Shown here in pieces: positions 42,905 to 50,910 of a DNA stretch of 54,288 bases (positions within the stretch are counted from its first letter, which is position 1; each line of letters starts with the position of its first letter). The position numbers were made by a program, and so were the translations under genes. Location of the stretch: positions 1 to 54,288 of the forward strand of contig CAYXNR010000012.1 of NCBI GenBank assembly GCA_964466595.1, in the 5' to 3' direction. The notes under the pieces are model-generated. The model was not told the DNA's origin and did not search any database. It saw nothing but the letters and a program-made list of their open reading frames with translations. This DNA comes from JABDGC01 sp964466595 (lineage in GTDB: Bacteria > Pseudomonadota > Gammaproteobacteria > DSM-16500).

Positions 42905-42935
42905 GACGCGGGGCTCAATTCTCGCCGCCTCCACT
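42905..42935 (+). other. Attachment-site-like copy of the ssrA 3' end
   Basis: GACGCGGGGCTCAATTCTCG then CCGCCTCCACT: T-arm and acceptor of tmRNA with about three differences from 41416-41447. It is the expected distal att site of an element integrated in ssrA. Confidence 0.7.
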
Positions 42936-43076
42936 TTTAGGAAGAGCGTCTTTCCCCTCCAATGACATTAACAATAGATAGTATCAAAGCTAGTTTTTTT
43001 ATGAAAAGCATGGCTAAAAAAAATATCAGCGCATGAAAACGAATATAAACCGTACATTTTATTAAGGTTATCACGC

Positions 43077-43511
43077 ATGGATACTAAAAATAATTTTATC
43101 TTCAAGCCTGTTAAGATATCCCACCCAGATTTGTCAAAAATCATTTCACTAAGTATCGGCATACCAACAGAGCAGAAAATTCATAGCGTTTTAACAAGTT
43201 ATAATACAGTTAACAATCATCTAATCGGTGCTTTTTTTAACGACATATTAATTGGCATTATTGGTATTGAAATATCTAATAAAAATGGCATCATCAAACA
43301 TATCGCCGTATCAAAAGAGAACCAAATGCAAGGGATAGGCAAACAATTGATTATACATGTCGCAAATTATTTTTTATTAAAACACCTTACAGCTGAGACA
43401 GATGATGACTCCCTCAAATTCTATAAAAAGTGTGGATTTCAATGCCGCCCTTGTGAGGGCCAGCATGGACAGCGGTATCATTGTGTTTTAGCAGTTAACA
43501 AGCAAGCATAA
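43077..43511 (+). CDS. GNAT-family N-acetyltransferase
   Basis: A 144-residue acetyltransferase of the GNAT fold. The acetyl-CoA segment IKHIAVSKENQMQGIGKQLI (about 78-97) has the R/Q-x-x-G-x-G/A pattern, here Q-x-x-x-G-I-G-K; LKFYKKCGF is the typical C-terminal strand. The substrate cannot be inferred. It lies just outside the ssrA island and has A+T-rich codon use like the island genes. AAGG precedes the ATG by about ten bases. Confidence 0.85.
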   Translation: MDTKNNFIFKPVKISHPDLSKIISLSIGIPTEQKIHSVLTSYNTVNNHLIGAFFNDILIGIIGIEISNKNGIIKHIAVSKENQMQGIGKQLIIHVANYFLLKHLTAETDDDSLKFYKKCGFQCRPCEGQHGQRYHCVLAVNKQA

Positions 43512-43668
43512 AATCAAAAAAATTGTCAGACATTTTCTTCTCTCTTTGGTAATCATGAATGGTTTCAACCATCCACGCTGGCATTTTCTCGGTAGCTTTA
43601 AGTAATTCAACAAATTGTTGTAGCTTTACCAACTTACTTGGCTTGACCTGTAACCGATGAAAAGGCTA
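43495..43668 (-). pseudogene. Possible 3' remnant of an unrecognised gene
   Basis: The minus strand is open for about 57 codons after a TAG just upstream. It reads PFHRLQVKPSKLVKLQQFVE near its start and MPAWMVETIHDYQREKKMSD near its end, then stops at 43495. There is no ATG at the 5' end. The sequence looks protein-like rather than random, so it may be the tail of a deleted gene. It overlaps the acetyltransferase 3' end by 17 bp. Confidence 0.35.
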
Positions 43669-43697
43669 AGATAAGCCTCACTTTACTCGGAGCCCTC

Positions 43698-44084
43698 ATG
43701 CGGTTTATTAAATTAGTCAATTCATACAGAGCTGAATATGCAATTTTCCAATTAGAATCGAGCAAAGAAAAAGATTTCTTTAAAAACCTTCCTTTTCATT
43801 TGGACCAAAATAGTTTTTCCCGGTCTACTGTATATTGGTTAATAAATTCCAAACCACCAGCGATTCTCAGAACTGATGAAAATGAAATTATGATTCTTAA
43901 TCATAATCCATATTCATTCAATTTACTTGCTAATTCTCAACCTAAACCAATTAGTGATTTTTTAGATGAGCTCTTTAAAATGAAAATAATTGAAAACAAT
44001 GCAAGAGAAGAATTAGAAAACCCCAGGCAAGAAGGTGTAATTGCTTACCTCAAAGCGAGCCTAGCTTCCTGTCGTCTCTCTTAA
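43698..44084 (+). CDS. Unrecognised 128-residue protein
   Basis: No family is recognised. The protein is soluble, with no signal or membrane segment, and mixed charge. Segments such as FFKNLPFHLDQNSFSRSTVYW and ILNHNPYSFNLLANS suggest a small folded domain. The ATG follows a GGAG-like sequence. It ends 17 bp before the convergent thiolase gene. Position next to the ssrA island and the gene remnant suggests an accessory origin. Confidence 0.6.
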   Translation: MRFIKLVNSYRAEYAIFQLESSKEKDFFKNLPFHLDQNSFSRSTVYWLINSKPPAILRTDENEIMILNHNPYSFNLLANSQPKPISDFLDELFKMKIIENNAREELENPRQEGVIAYLKASLASCRLS

Positions 44085-44101
44085 AACCGTCTTGGAAGCA
44101 A

Positions 44102-45382
44102 TCACTCACTCACAGCCTCTAAAATAGCAGCAACACCCATCCCGCCCGCTGTGCAAATTGAAATAAGGCCTCTGCCGCTTCCTTTTTGATGAAGCATCTT
44201 TGCAAGGGCGCCCACTATTCTTGCTCCTGTCGCCGCATAGGGATGACCTAGGGCAACACTGCCGCCTTTGATATTCATTTTGGATCGGTCAATCGGACCC
44301 AAGGCTTGGGCTCGCTGCAAAACCTGCTTACAGTAATCCTCAGATTCCCAGGCTTGTAAGGTGCAAAGCACTTGGCCAGAAAAGGCTTCATGAATTTCAT
44401 AAAAATCGAAATCTTGTAAGGCTAAATTTTGTCTTTTTAAAAGTTGGCTCACTGCAAGGGTTGGCGCCATTAACAATCCTTCTCCATGCACAAAATCAAC
44501 AGCAGCCGCTTCTGCATCGACAAAACGAGCCAACAAATTTAGCTTGTTTCGTTTAGCATATTCTTCGCTAACCATTAAAACAGCAGCCGCACCATCGCTT
44601 AAGGGACTGCTATTCCCGGCTGTTATGCTTCCTTGCTCTGTAAAATCGAAGGCAGTTTTTAATTTTGCTAATTTCTCTAAGGAGGTGTCAGTTCGCAGTA
44701 TCCCATCTCGCTTGAATCCCTTCAATTCAAAAACAAGATCGTCATTAAACCCCTCTTCATAGGCTTTCACTGCATTTTGATGACTGATTAAGGCAAGTTC
44801 ATCTTGCGCTCTACGGCTAATACCCCACTCCTTAACCATTTTTTCGCAGTGTTCGCCCATTGATAAATGGGTACGCGGTTCTACTACAGCCGGAAGAAGC
44901 AATTTAAAATCTGAGGGCCGTAGAGAAGCTATTATTTTTAATTTAGATTTAATATTTTTATTGTTTTTAATTGCTAGTAATTTTTTTGTTAAAGAAGGAC
45001 TGATTTCAATAGGTAAATCACTATTACTGTCACAGCCGCCTGCAATACCACTTTCGATTTGATGACTTGCTATTTTAAGTGCAATTTGTCTTGCCGCTTC
45101 AAGACTCGTACCACAAGCACGTTGAAGATTATAAGCAGGGGTATGAGGATCCAGTGTTGTGCCAAGCACGCATTCACGCGCTAAATTCCAATGAGTAGCA
45201 CTATTCACGATAGCGCCCAGAGCAACATCACCCAGTATTTGACCTTCTATATGCAAATGATTGATTAAAATTTGAAGTGTTTTAGTCATCATCTCCTGCA
45301 AGGGCAGTTCATTATAGGCTGTCATGGATTTGAAGAAAGGAATTCTTGCGCTTCCTGCGATATAGACCTGTCGCGTTTTCAT
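44102..45382 (-). CDS. Acetyl-CoA acetyltransferase / 3-ketoacyl-CoA thiolase
   Basis: A 426-residue thiolase that cleaves 3-ketoacyl-CoA or condenses acetyl-CoA. The nucleophilic cysteine is in LQRACGTSLEAA (about residue 89), the catalytic histidines in YEIHEAFSG and GGSVALGHPYAATGAR, and the second cysteine in CTAGGMG. The length is closer to FadI-type thiolases (about 436) than to the 390-residue biosynthetic type, with an insertion near residues 130-165. The multifunctional partner (FadJ/FadB) is not adjacent, so specificity is open. It is divergent from the MFS gene at 45516. Confidence 0.9.
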   Translation of the reverse strand: MKTRQVYIAGSARIPFFKSMTAYNELPLQEMMTKTLQILINHLHIEGQILGDVALGAIVNSATHWNLARECVLGTTLDPHTPAYNLQRACGTSLEAARQIALKIASHQIESGIAGGCDSNSDLPIEISPSLTKKLLAIKNNKNIKSKLKIIASLRPSDFKLLLPAVVEPRTHLSMGEHCEKMVKEWGISRRAQDELALISHQNAVKAYEEGFNDDLVFELKGFKRDGILRTDTSLEKLAKLKTAFDFTEQGSITAGNSSPLSDGAAAVLMVSEEYAKRNKLNLLARFVDAEAAAVDFVHGEGLLMAPTLAVSQLLKRQNLALQDFDFYEIHEAFSGQVLCTLQAWESEDYCKQVLQRAQALGPIDRSKMNIKGGSVALGHPYAATGARIVGALAKMLHQKGSGRGLISICTAGGMGVAAILEAVSE

Positions 45383-45515
45383 GAATAAGGGCTCAAGCCT
45401 CCTGCTGAAAAACCTTCTTGATCATGAAGGATATTTAAATCAATAGCAAGTCTTGCTGGTTATTGCTAATATTCCACCTGAAAGCGCTTGAAGCTCTTCT
45501 TAGGATGGTTATGAT

Positions 45516-46694
45516 ATGCAAACAAAACTTCCCTTTTTTACCCTCTTATTATTAATTTCCTTTGCCTCCGTCAATGCGGTATTGTTCACCCCTGCTTTAC
45601 CGAGTCTTGCTCAGTTTTTTGAGATTAGCGAAGATAGCGCTCAATACACAATCACTTGGTTTTTAGTAGGCTATGCCCTCGGTCAGCTTGTCTATGGCCC
45701 GCTTGCCAATCGCTTCGGTAGAAAACCAGCACTCTATATGGGTATCAGTCTACAAATAATAAGCAGCTTGCTCTGCGTCTTCTCAGGAGTCATTCATCAG
45801 TACTGGTTACTGGTCATAGCACGTTTTCTCTTAGCCCTTGGCTCAGGCGTAGGCTTAAAGATGACCTATACCTTGGTTAGCGAATGTTACGAACCTAAAA
45901 TAGCCAGTCAAAAAATATCTTATCTCATGCTAGCCTTTGCCATTACACCAGGCTTGAGTGTCGCTCTCGGCGGGATTTTAAATAGCTACTATGGCTGGAC
46001 CAGTTGTTTCTACGCGGGGGCTCTTTATGGCGTGACGCTGCTATTTTTTGTGAGTGGCTTACCGGAAACGCAAAAAACTTTAAACTTGAATGCACTTAAA
46101 ATAAAACATTTGCTGCACGAATATAGCAAGCAATTTAAAAGTATACAATTGCTTACCAGCGGCTTATTGATGGGTTGCTCAACTAGTTTTGTCTATGTTT
46201 TTGCAGCCCTTGCCCCTTTTATTGCTATTAATATTTTTGGTCTAAGCAGCGCTGAATATGGTCTTGCTAATCTACTTCCTCCGCTTGGGCTCATACTGGG
46301 CTCCATCGTTGGCGCAGGTCTTTCAAAAAAATATCCTCTGGGGTCAATTATTCGAGCAGGTATCTTCATAGCCAGTCTTGGCGTCATCATCATGTTCATC
46401 GCTATGATCCTACATTTTCCGCTACTGGTTTCTTTATTTTTACCGATGATTATTATTTATTTTGGTCTCTGCTTCGTTCTAGCAAATGCCTCTACTCTCG
46501 CCATGAGTCGGGTTACTGATAAAGCTCAGGGTTCTGCCGTCATGAATTTTATTAATATGGGTTTAGCAACTATAGTCGTATTAAGTCTCGGCTTATTTCC
46601 AATACAAACCTTGTTACTGCCAGCTAGCTATATTATTTTGTCTATCGTAATGCTAGGAATGTTTAAATTCGTGATTAGAACAAAATCCTCGTGA
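45516..46694 (+). CDS. MFS drug transporter, Bcr/CflA type
   Basis: A 392-residue carrier with twelve predicted membrane helices. The motif A loop reads GPLANRFGRKPALY (between helices 2 and 3), and LARFLLALGSGVGLKMTYTLV and SECYEP match the Bcr/CflA multidrug family. AGGATGG lies a few bases before the ATG. It would export drugs or metabolites with proton exchange; the substrate is unknown. A palindromic repeat follows its stop after 17 bp. Confidence 0.88.
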   Translation: MQTKLPFFTLLLLISFASVNAVLFTPALPSLAQFFEISEDSAQYTITWFLVGYALGQLVYGPLANRFGRKPALYMGISLQIISSLLCVFSGVIHQYWLLVIARFLLALGSGVGLKMTYTLVSECYEPKIASQKISYLMLAFAITPGLSVALGGILNSYYGWTSCFYAGALYGVTLLFFVSGLPETQKTLNLNALKIKHLLHEYSKQFKSIQLLTSGLLMGCSTSFVYVFAALAPFIAINIFGLSSAEYGLANLLPPLGLILGSIVGAGLSKKYPLGSIIRAGIFIASLGVIIMFIAMILHFPLLVSLFLPMIIIYFGLCFVLANASTLAMSRVTDKAQGSAVMNFINMGLATIVVLSLGLFPIQTLLLPASYIILSIVMLGMFKFVIRTKSS

Positions 46695-46711
46695 GAATAA
46701 GCAATGAAAAC

Positions 46712-46826
46712 GGTTAACCTGGAGAAAATTTGTCATTCCGGCATGCTTTAAGCCGGCATCCAGGACATTTAAAATGCCTGGATGCCAGCTAAAAGCGTGC
46801 TGGCATGACAGAGTAAGGGGTTAACC
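46712..46826 (-). repeat. Nested-palindrome MITE-like repeat, copy B
   Basis: About 115 bp bounded on both sides by GGTTAACC (46712-46719 and 46819-46826). The arms GTCATTCCGGCATGCTTTAA... and ...GCGTGCTGGCATGAC pair at 28 of 33 positions. Each arm also contains a small palindrome (CCGGC/GCCGG, CCAGC/GCTGG) whose differences are compensatory. It is the inverted copy of 13143-13247. Confidence 0.88.
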
Positions 46827-46862
46827 AAATACTTACGAAAAAAAAGCCAAGATACTGTTTTT

Positions 46863-48689
46863 TCATGCACTATATGCCAGCCATAAATCCCGTACCGGGC
46901 CCGGCTGATGAAGCAATTTTGAAGTTGCTCCTCTCGCAATAATTTTTCCCTCTTTCAGCATAATTACAGAATCAAATTGCGGCAACAGATGCAAGCGATG
47001 CAAGGAAACAATCATTGCTGCATCGGGAAAAGCATAAATCACACTCGATAGAATTTCTTTTTCCGTAGGTAAATCTACACTGGAGGTAGGCTCATCCATT
47101 AAGATAAGCGAACTATAGCGAGCAGCAAATAAGCCACGGGCTAAAGCAAGGCGTTGCTTTTGGCCTACTGATAAATTAAGGCCTTTTTCACGAATATCGG
47201 TTTCGTAACCCAAGGGAAGCGAACTCACTACGGGTAGAAAGTTGGCTAGTTTAACAGCCTGGTGTATTTCAGCTTCTGTTGTTTGTAAATCGAGGCTAAT
47301 ATTAAAAGCGATTGTATTTTCAAAAATTTCAGGATCTTGTGGAATGAGGGTGGTAATAGCCTGGAGCGGCTCTAAGGAAGGAAAGTGAACACCATCAATA
47401 ATTAATTGCACGCTTGAAGGGGTATAAAGACTAGAAAGAAGATTTAATAAGGTACTTTTACCGCCGCCACTTGCACCGATCAAGGCAATTTTTTCTCCCC
47501 GCCTCACTGTAAAATCAAGCTGATTGAAAATCTGGCCTTGCTTCTCTTTTCCAGAATGATGAAAACTTAATTCTTTAATCTGGAAAGAATGCCATTGTTT
47601 TGCTGTTGCCGCACCTTTGGGTAAACGCGCTAATTGTTTAATATCACTTAAAATAGGCTGCATGCCTTTAATATCCGTATCCATGCGAACGAGCTCACTA
47701 TAATGCACACTGAGATCATGAAATACGGTACTGAGATCCCATTGATAACGGAAGATCATGACCACAAGACCTATCATGATGGCACCCTGCACATGTAAGG
47801 TATGAATAATATAGGCGATTAAAAGAACGGCTTGCACCAGTGACAGCAGCAGCATCATCACAAACCATTTTGTTTCATTCAGAATTGAATCTTTACGAAA
47901 AAAAGGCCAGACTGCAATCATGCGTTGAAATAAATTACTATGCGTAAGCTCGCCCAGGCGAAGCGTTAAAATGGTCGTCATATTGCTCACATAATCAAAT
48001 AATACCGCACCCACATGATTATCAATTTCATTTTCAGCGCTATAAAGTGGTATTAATTTTCGATCAAATAAAATAACAATATAAGCTACCAGGAAAGAAG
48101 CCAATAAACTGAAGAGACCAACAGGCACAGAAAGCCATAAGAGAAAGCCGATAGAAACCAAAAATTTTACAATGGTTTCGACATAAATAAATTGATTTTC
48201 GGCAAATTGTCGCAACCCCAGTGCTGCCCGGTTCAGTCGAGTAATAATATTGCCTGAATGGTGATCCTGATGCCAATTCAGCGGTAAACGAGTGAGCTCT
48301 TGATATAAATTAAGACGATAGGCTTGTTGGATTTTCAAAGCGATATTTCGTTCGACTACACGCGCTGGGCCATGAAAGATCCAAAATAAGAGCATCACAG
48401 CCACACCGGCAAGCAACCAAAATACAAGCTCTGAAAGAAGCTGGGGTGTAAAACCTTGCAAAACATCAATAGCACGCCCAAAGGCATAGGGGCTGAGACC
48501 CAGGGTAGCTTGAGCGAGGATATAAGCAAGATAATAGCCAAGAATAGCGCCTCGCCAGGGTTTTCCATAGCGCCACACCGTACGAATTAAATCGAAATAG
48601 GGATTTTTTATTGCACGATCCTCCGCTAGATTCATCTCACCTCCTATTGAAGCCATTTTACTCCTCAAATTTGCTTGGGATTTTAGCAT
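46863..48689 (-). CDS. ABC exporter with fused permease, divergent signature
   Basis: A 608-residue half-transporter: membrane domain about 40-340, then the ATPase with Walker A GASGGGKST, Walker B LILMDEPTSSVD and H-loop SLHRLHLL. The signature reads LSVGQKQRLALARGL, with Val replacing the usual second Gly of LSGGQ. Related exporters with LSxGQ variants exist, so activity is likely. The first ~20 residues may be an upstream extension (ATGs at 48689 and 48656 both possible). The substrate is unknown. Transcription is divergent from the outer-membrane-protein gene at 48786. Confidence 0.9.
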   Translation of the reverse strand: MLKSQANLRSKMASIGGEMNLAEDRAIKNPYFDLIRTVWRYGKPWRGAILGYYLAYILAQATLGLSPYAFGRAIDVLQGFTPQLLSELVFWLLAGVAVMLLFWIFHGPARVVERNIALKIQQAYRLNLYQELTRLPLNWHQDHHSGNIITRLNRAALGLRQFAENQFIYVETIVKFLVSIGFLLWLSVPVGLFSLLASFLVAYIVILFDRKLIPLYSAENEIDNHVGAVLFDYVSNMTTILTLRLGELTHSNLFQRMIAVWPFFRKDSILNETKWFVMMLLLSLVQAVLLIAYIIHTLHVQGAIMIGLVVMIFRYQWDLSTVFHDLSVHYSELVRMDTDIKGMQPILSDIKQLARLPKGAATAKQWHSFQIKELSFHHSGKEKQGQIFNQLDFTVRRGEKIALIGASGGGKSTLLNLLSSLYTPSSVQLIIDGVHFPSLEPLQAITTLIPQDPEIFENTIAFNISLDLQTTEAEIHQAVKLANFLPVVSSLPLGYETDIREKGLNLSVGQKQRLALARGLFAARYSSLILMDEPTSSVDLPTEKEILSSVIYAFPDAAMIVSLHRLHLLPQFDSVIMLKEGKIIARGATSKLLHQPGPVRDLWLAYSA

Positions 48690-48785
48690 AAGCTAAGGGG
48701 ATTGAATTAGGCCTTGTTTTCTGAGAACATATCTACTTGAATTTAATGGACTTCCCTTGATGTTACCTCATGGAATGAGAAATGG

Positions 48786-49565
48786 ATGCGCTTAAAAAAA
48801 TTACTAAGGAAAGTTTTGCTTGGCTTGCTAGTTTTCTTAGCACCCCTTAGCCTTGCACTAGCTTCACCGCTTTCGCTGCAAAATTCTCGACCACTCTTTT
48901 CTATTTTTGGCGGAGTCGCAAGACTCAATCCCAGCCAAACCCAGTCTTATACAGGGGCTGACGACACGCAATTTAACTATAGCAGGCAAGTTCCCTACGA
49001 TTTTATGGGTTTTGCTGGTCTCTTTTTAGGGCTAGAGCATCCCTTATCGAACCTTCCCTTTTTTACCCAGGTCGGCTTAGAATATACGCTATTTTCTGGT
49101 GATAAGATTTCCGGTCAGCACAGCGTGGGCATGGATCCAAGCACCTTTACCTCTTATCAATACCATTATCTTTTTCAATCACGGCAATTTCTCTTCAAAG
49201 CGAAAATCCTCACCCTCATCAAACAGCGATTTTATCCTTATCTTTTCTTTGGTCTCGGTCCTGCCTTTAATACACTCGGTAATTTTCAGGTCAGCCCTAC
49301 ACAAAGCGGTAGCCTCAATCTTACCCCCACCTTCGAGACTCATACGCAAACTGCTTTTAGCTTTAGTCTGGGTTTTGGCTTAGATACAGCAATCTCTTCG
49401 CAGCTACGTGTAGGCATAGGTTATCAATTTATCAACCTGGGTAGAGCTGCTCTTGGTAATGGTGCTATTGTTTTAAATAATTTTTCAGCTACTGTACCTT
49501 TTACCCTCAAGGTGAGTCCTATTTATGCAAACGAATTATTTGCTCAAGTGACTTATCTGATTTAA
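48786..49565 (+). CDS. Outer-membrane beta-barrel protein
   Basis: A 259-residue protein with an N-terminal signal peptide (about 1-27, hydrophobic LLGLLVFLAPLSLALAS) and alternating amphipathic strands typical of an 8-stranded barrel. Examples are FFTQVGLEYTLF, FYPYLFFGLGPAFN, SFSLGFGLDTAI and LRVGIGYQFINLG. The C-terminus (FAQVTYLI) is barrel-like, though it ends in Ile rather than Phe. It is the first gene of a pair with the secreted repeat protein 17 bp downstream. A surface or adhesion role is inferred only from the family. Confidence 0.82.
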   Translation: MRLKKLLRKVLLGLLVFLAPLSLALASPLSLQNSRPLFSIFGGVARLNPSQTQSYTGADDTQFNYSRQVPYDFMGFAGLFLGLEHPLSNLPFFTQVGLEYTLFSGDKISGQHSVGMDPSTFTSYQYHYLFQSRQFLFKAKILTLIKQRFYPYLFFGLGPAFNTLGNFQVSPTQSGSLNLTPTFETHTQTAFSFSLGFGLDTAISSQLRVGIGYQFINLGRAALGNGAIVLNNFSATVPFTLKVSPIYANELFAQVTYLI

Positions 49566-49582
49566 ATAAAGTAGGATTAAAT

Positions 49583-50872
49583 ATGTGTAAAAAATATTAT
49601 TTGAGCCTAAAAAAACCCTTGGCTAGCCTTCTTTTATTTTCTGCTGCTTGCCCTGCTTTTGCTAGCGCAAATTTTAATATTATTCCAACACCAGGAAGCA
49701 TTATACCTAGCACTGTTCCACCTGGTGAAACGGTTTCAGCTTTTTACACAATCACGAATCAAAGCAATCGACAACTCAATGGCTATAGCTTACAAGGTCT
49801 TCCCTCTACGGTTGTTGTCAGCACCGCTGGAACTTGTTCGAACCCGGTCAGCCTCAGCTCATATGCCAGCTGCCAATTGCAATTAGATATTAGTGGAACT
49901 GCTGTGGGTAATTTTGCCCTTTGTAAGAGCTACAATTGCACAAGCGCCGGAACGCCTCTTAATGTACAAGCAGAATATACTCGTATTGTCTCCTATATCG
50001 GAGACAATACGACCAATTTATGGCAATGTCCGCTCACAGCAAGCGGCAGTTTTAGCTTTAGCAGCTGTACGGCCTTGAGTAATTCTCCCTCCTTTACTAA
50101 TGCACTGGCCGCCACCTTCTATACTTTCTCAGGCATCACCTACGCTTATGTGAGTGACAACAGCTCTACGCTGTGGAAATGTCCACTTAACCAAAACGGT
50201 GGCTTTAGTAATTCTTGTGCCGCACTGACTAACTCCCCTTCCTTTAGTAACACCACCGAAGTCAGTTTTGCTAGCTTCTCTGGGACCACTTACGCCTATG
50301 TTGCTGATTCCTCACACACGCTTTGGCAATGCCCGATGACAACAAACGGAAATTTTAGTGGCGCCTGCCTTGCTCTCAATAACTCTCCTTCATTTAATAT
50401 TACAGCCTCTGTTAGCTTTTCAACTTTTTCTGGCACAAACTTTGCCTATATCACTGATCTATCGAGCCAGGTATGGAAATGTCCGCTCAATGCCAATGGA
50501 GGCCTGAGTGGTAGCTGCTCTGCTTTAAGCAATACGCCCGCTTTTTTTCTCAGCTCCCTCATTGTATTTCAATCCTTCTCGGGAATAAGCTATGCTTATA
50601 TTACAGATTTATCCAACAAACTCTGGCAATGCGCTATGAATAGCAATGGAAATTTCAGTGGAAATTGTACAGCCTTAACTAACTCCACCCCTTTTATCAA
50701 TACGAATGGAATAAGCTTTCATCGTTTTTCTGGCACAAGCTATGCCTATCTTGGCGATAGCTCAACCAAACTCTGGCAGTGCCCGATGAATGCAAACGGT
50801 GGGTTTAGTGCAAGCTGTGTAGGAATGGCTGGCTTCGATCAAAGTATTAAAGCAACTTTTTATTCTTTTTAA
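49583..50872 (+). CDS. Secreted six-repeat protein, propeller-like
   Basis: A 429-residue exported protein (signal peptide about 1-27, ending AFASA). An N-terminal domain of about 120 residues (TVPPGETVSAFYTITNQSN..., with several cysteines) resembles secreted Legionella/Coxiella proteins. Six tandem units of about 50 residues follow from near residue 138. Their consensus is YxxDxSxxLWxCPMxxNGxF, then SxxCxAL, NSPSF and FSGTxYA. Each unit has two cysteines, suggesting one disulfide per blade of a six-bladed beta-propeller. The last unit is truncated at the stop. It follows the outer-membrane barrel by 17 bp, so the pair probably acts together at the cell surface. The ligand is unknown. Confidence 0.82.
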   Translation: MCKKYYLSLKKPLASLLLFSAACPAFASANFNIIPTPGSIIPSTVPPGETVSAFYTITNQSNRQLNGYSLQGLPSTVVVSTAGTCSNPVSLSSYASCQLQLDISGTAVGNFALCKSYNCTSAGTPLNVQAEYTRIVSYIGDNTTNLWQCPLTASGSFSFSSCTALSNSPSFTNALAATFYTFSGITYAYVSDNSSTLWKCPLNQNGGFSNSCAALTNSPSFSNTTEVSFASFSGTTYAYVADSSHTLWQCPMTTNGNFSGACLALNNSPSFNITASVSFSTFSGTNFAYITDLSSQVWKCPLNANGGLSGSCSALSNTPAFFLSSLIVFQSFSGISYAYITDLSNKLWQCAMNSNGNFSGNCTALTNSTPFINTNGISFHRFSGTSYAYLGDSSTKLWQCPMNANGGFSASCVGMAGFDQSIKATFYSF

Positions 50873-50910
50873 TTGTAAGCTTGCAGGATGAGCGGCTTGA
50901 AATTAATAGA

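Larger units (their letters stand above)
41446..42935. mobile_element. Small genomic island at the ssrA 3' end
   Basis: The 3' terminus of ssrA (GACGCGGGTTCAATTCCCGC and CGCCTCCACT) recurs in degraded form at 42905-42935 and partly at 42785-42802. The enclosed 1.5 kb carries two genes, 41474-42088 and 42078-42605, with an operator-like palindrome and no integrase. This is the pattern left by integration into a tmRNA gene. Integrase loss, or mobilisation in trans, is inferred. Confidence 0.7.
42606..43076. other. Non-coding gap with operator, palindromes and ssrA remnants
   Basis: This gap holds the promoter and operator of the HTH gene (42633-42670), a perfect palindrome ATTCGCGAAT (42707-42716) followed by a second CGCGAAT, the two ssrA-end remnants (42785-42802 and 42905-42935) and the leader of the acetyltransferase gene at 43077. 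No gene was seen. Confidence 0.6.

Noticed and set aside
42905..42935. A tRNA gene at the second T-arm-like sequence
   Set aside because: Only the T-arm and acceptor half are present; no D or anticodon arms precede it. It is a remnant of the tmRNA end.
48743..48928. A 61-codon minus-strand frame over the outer-membrane-protein start
   Set aside because: It is antisense to the signal-peptide region, with no ribosome-binding site or family features.
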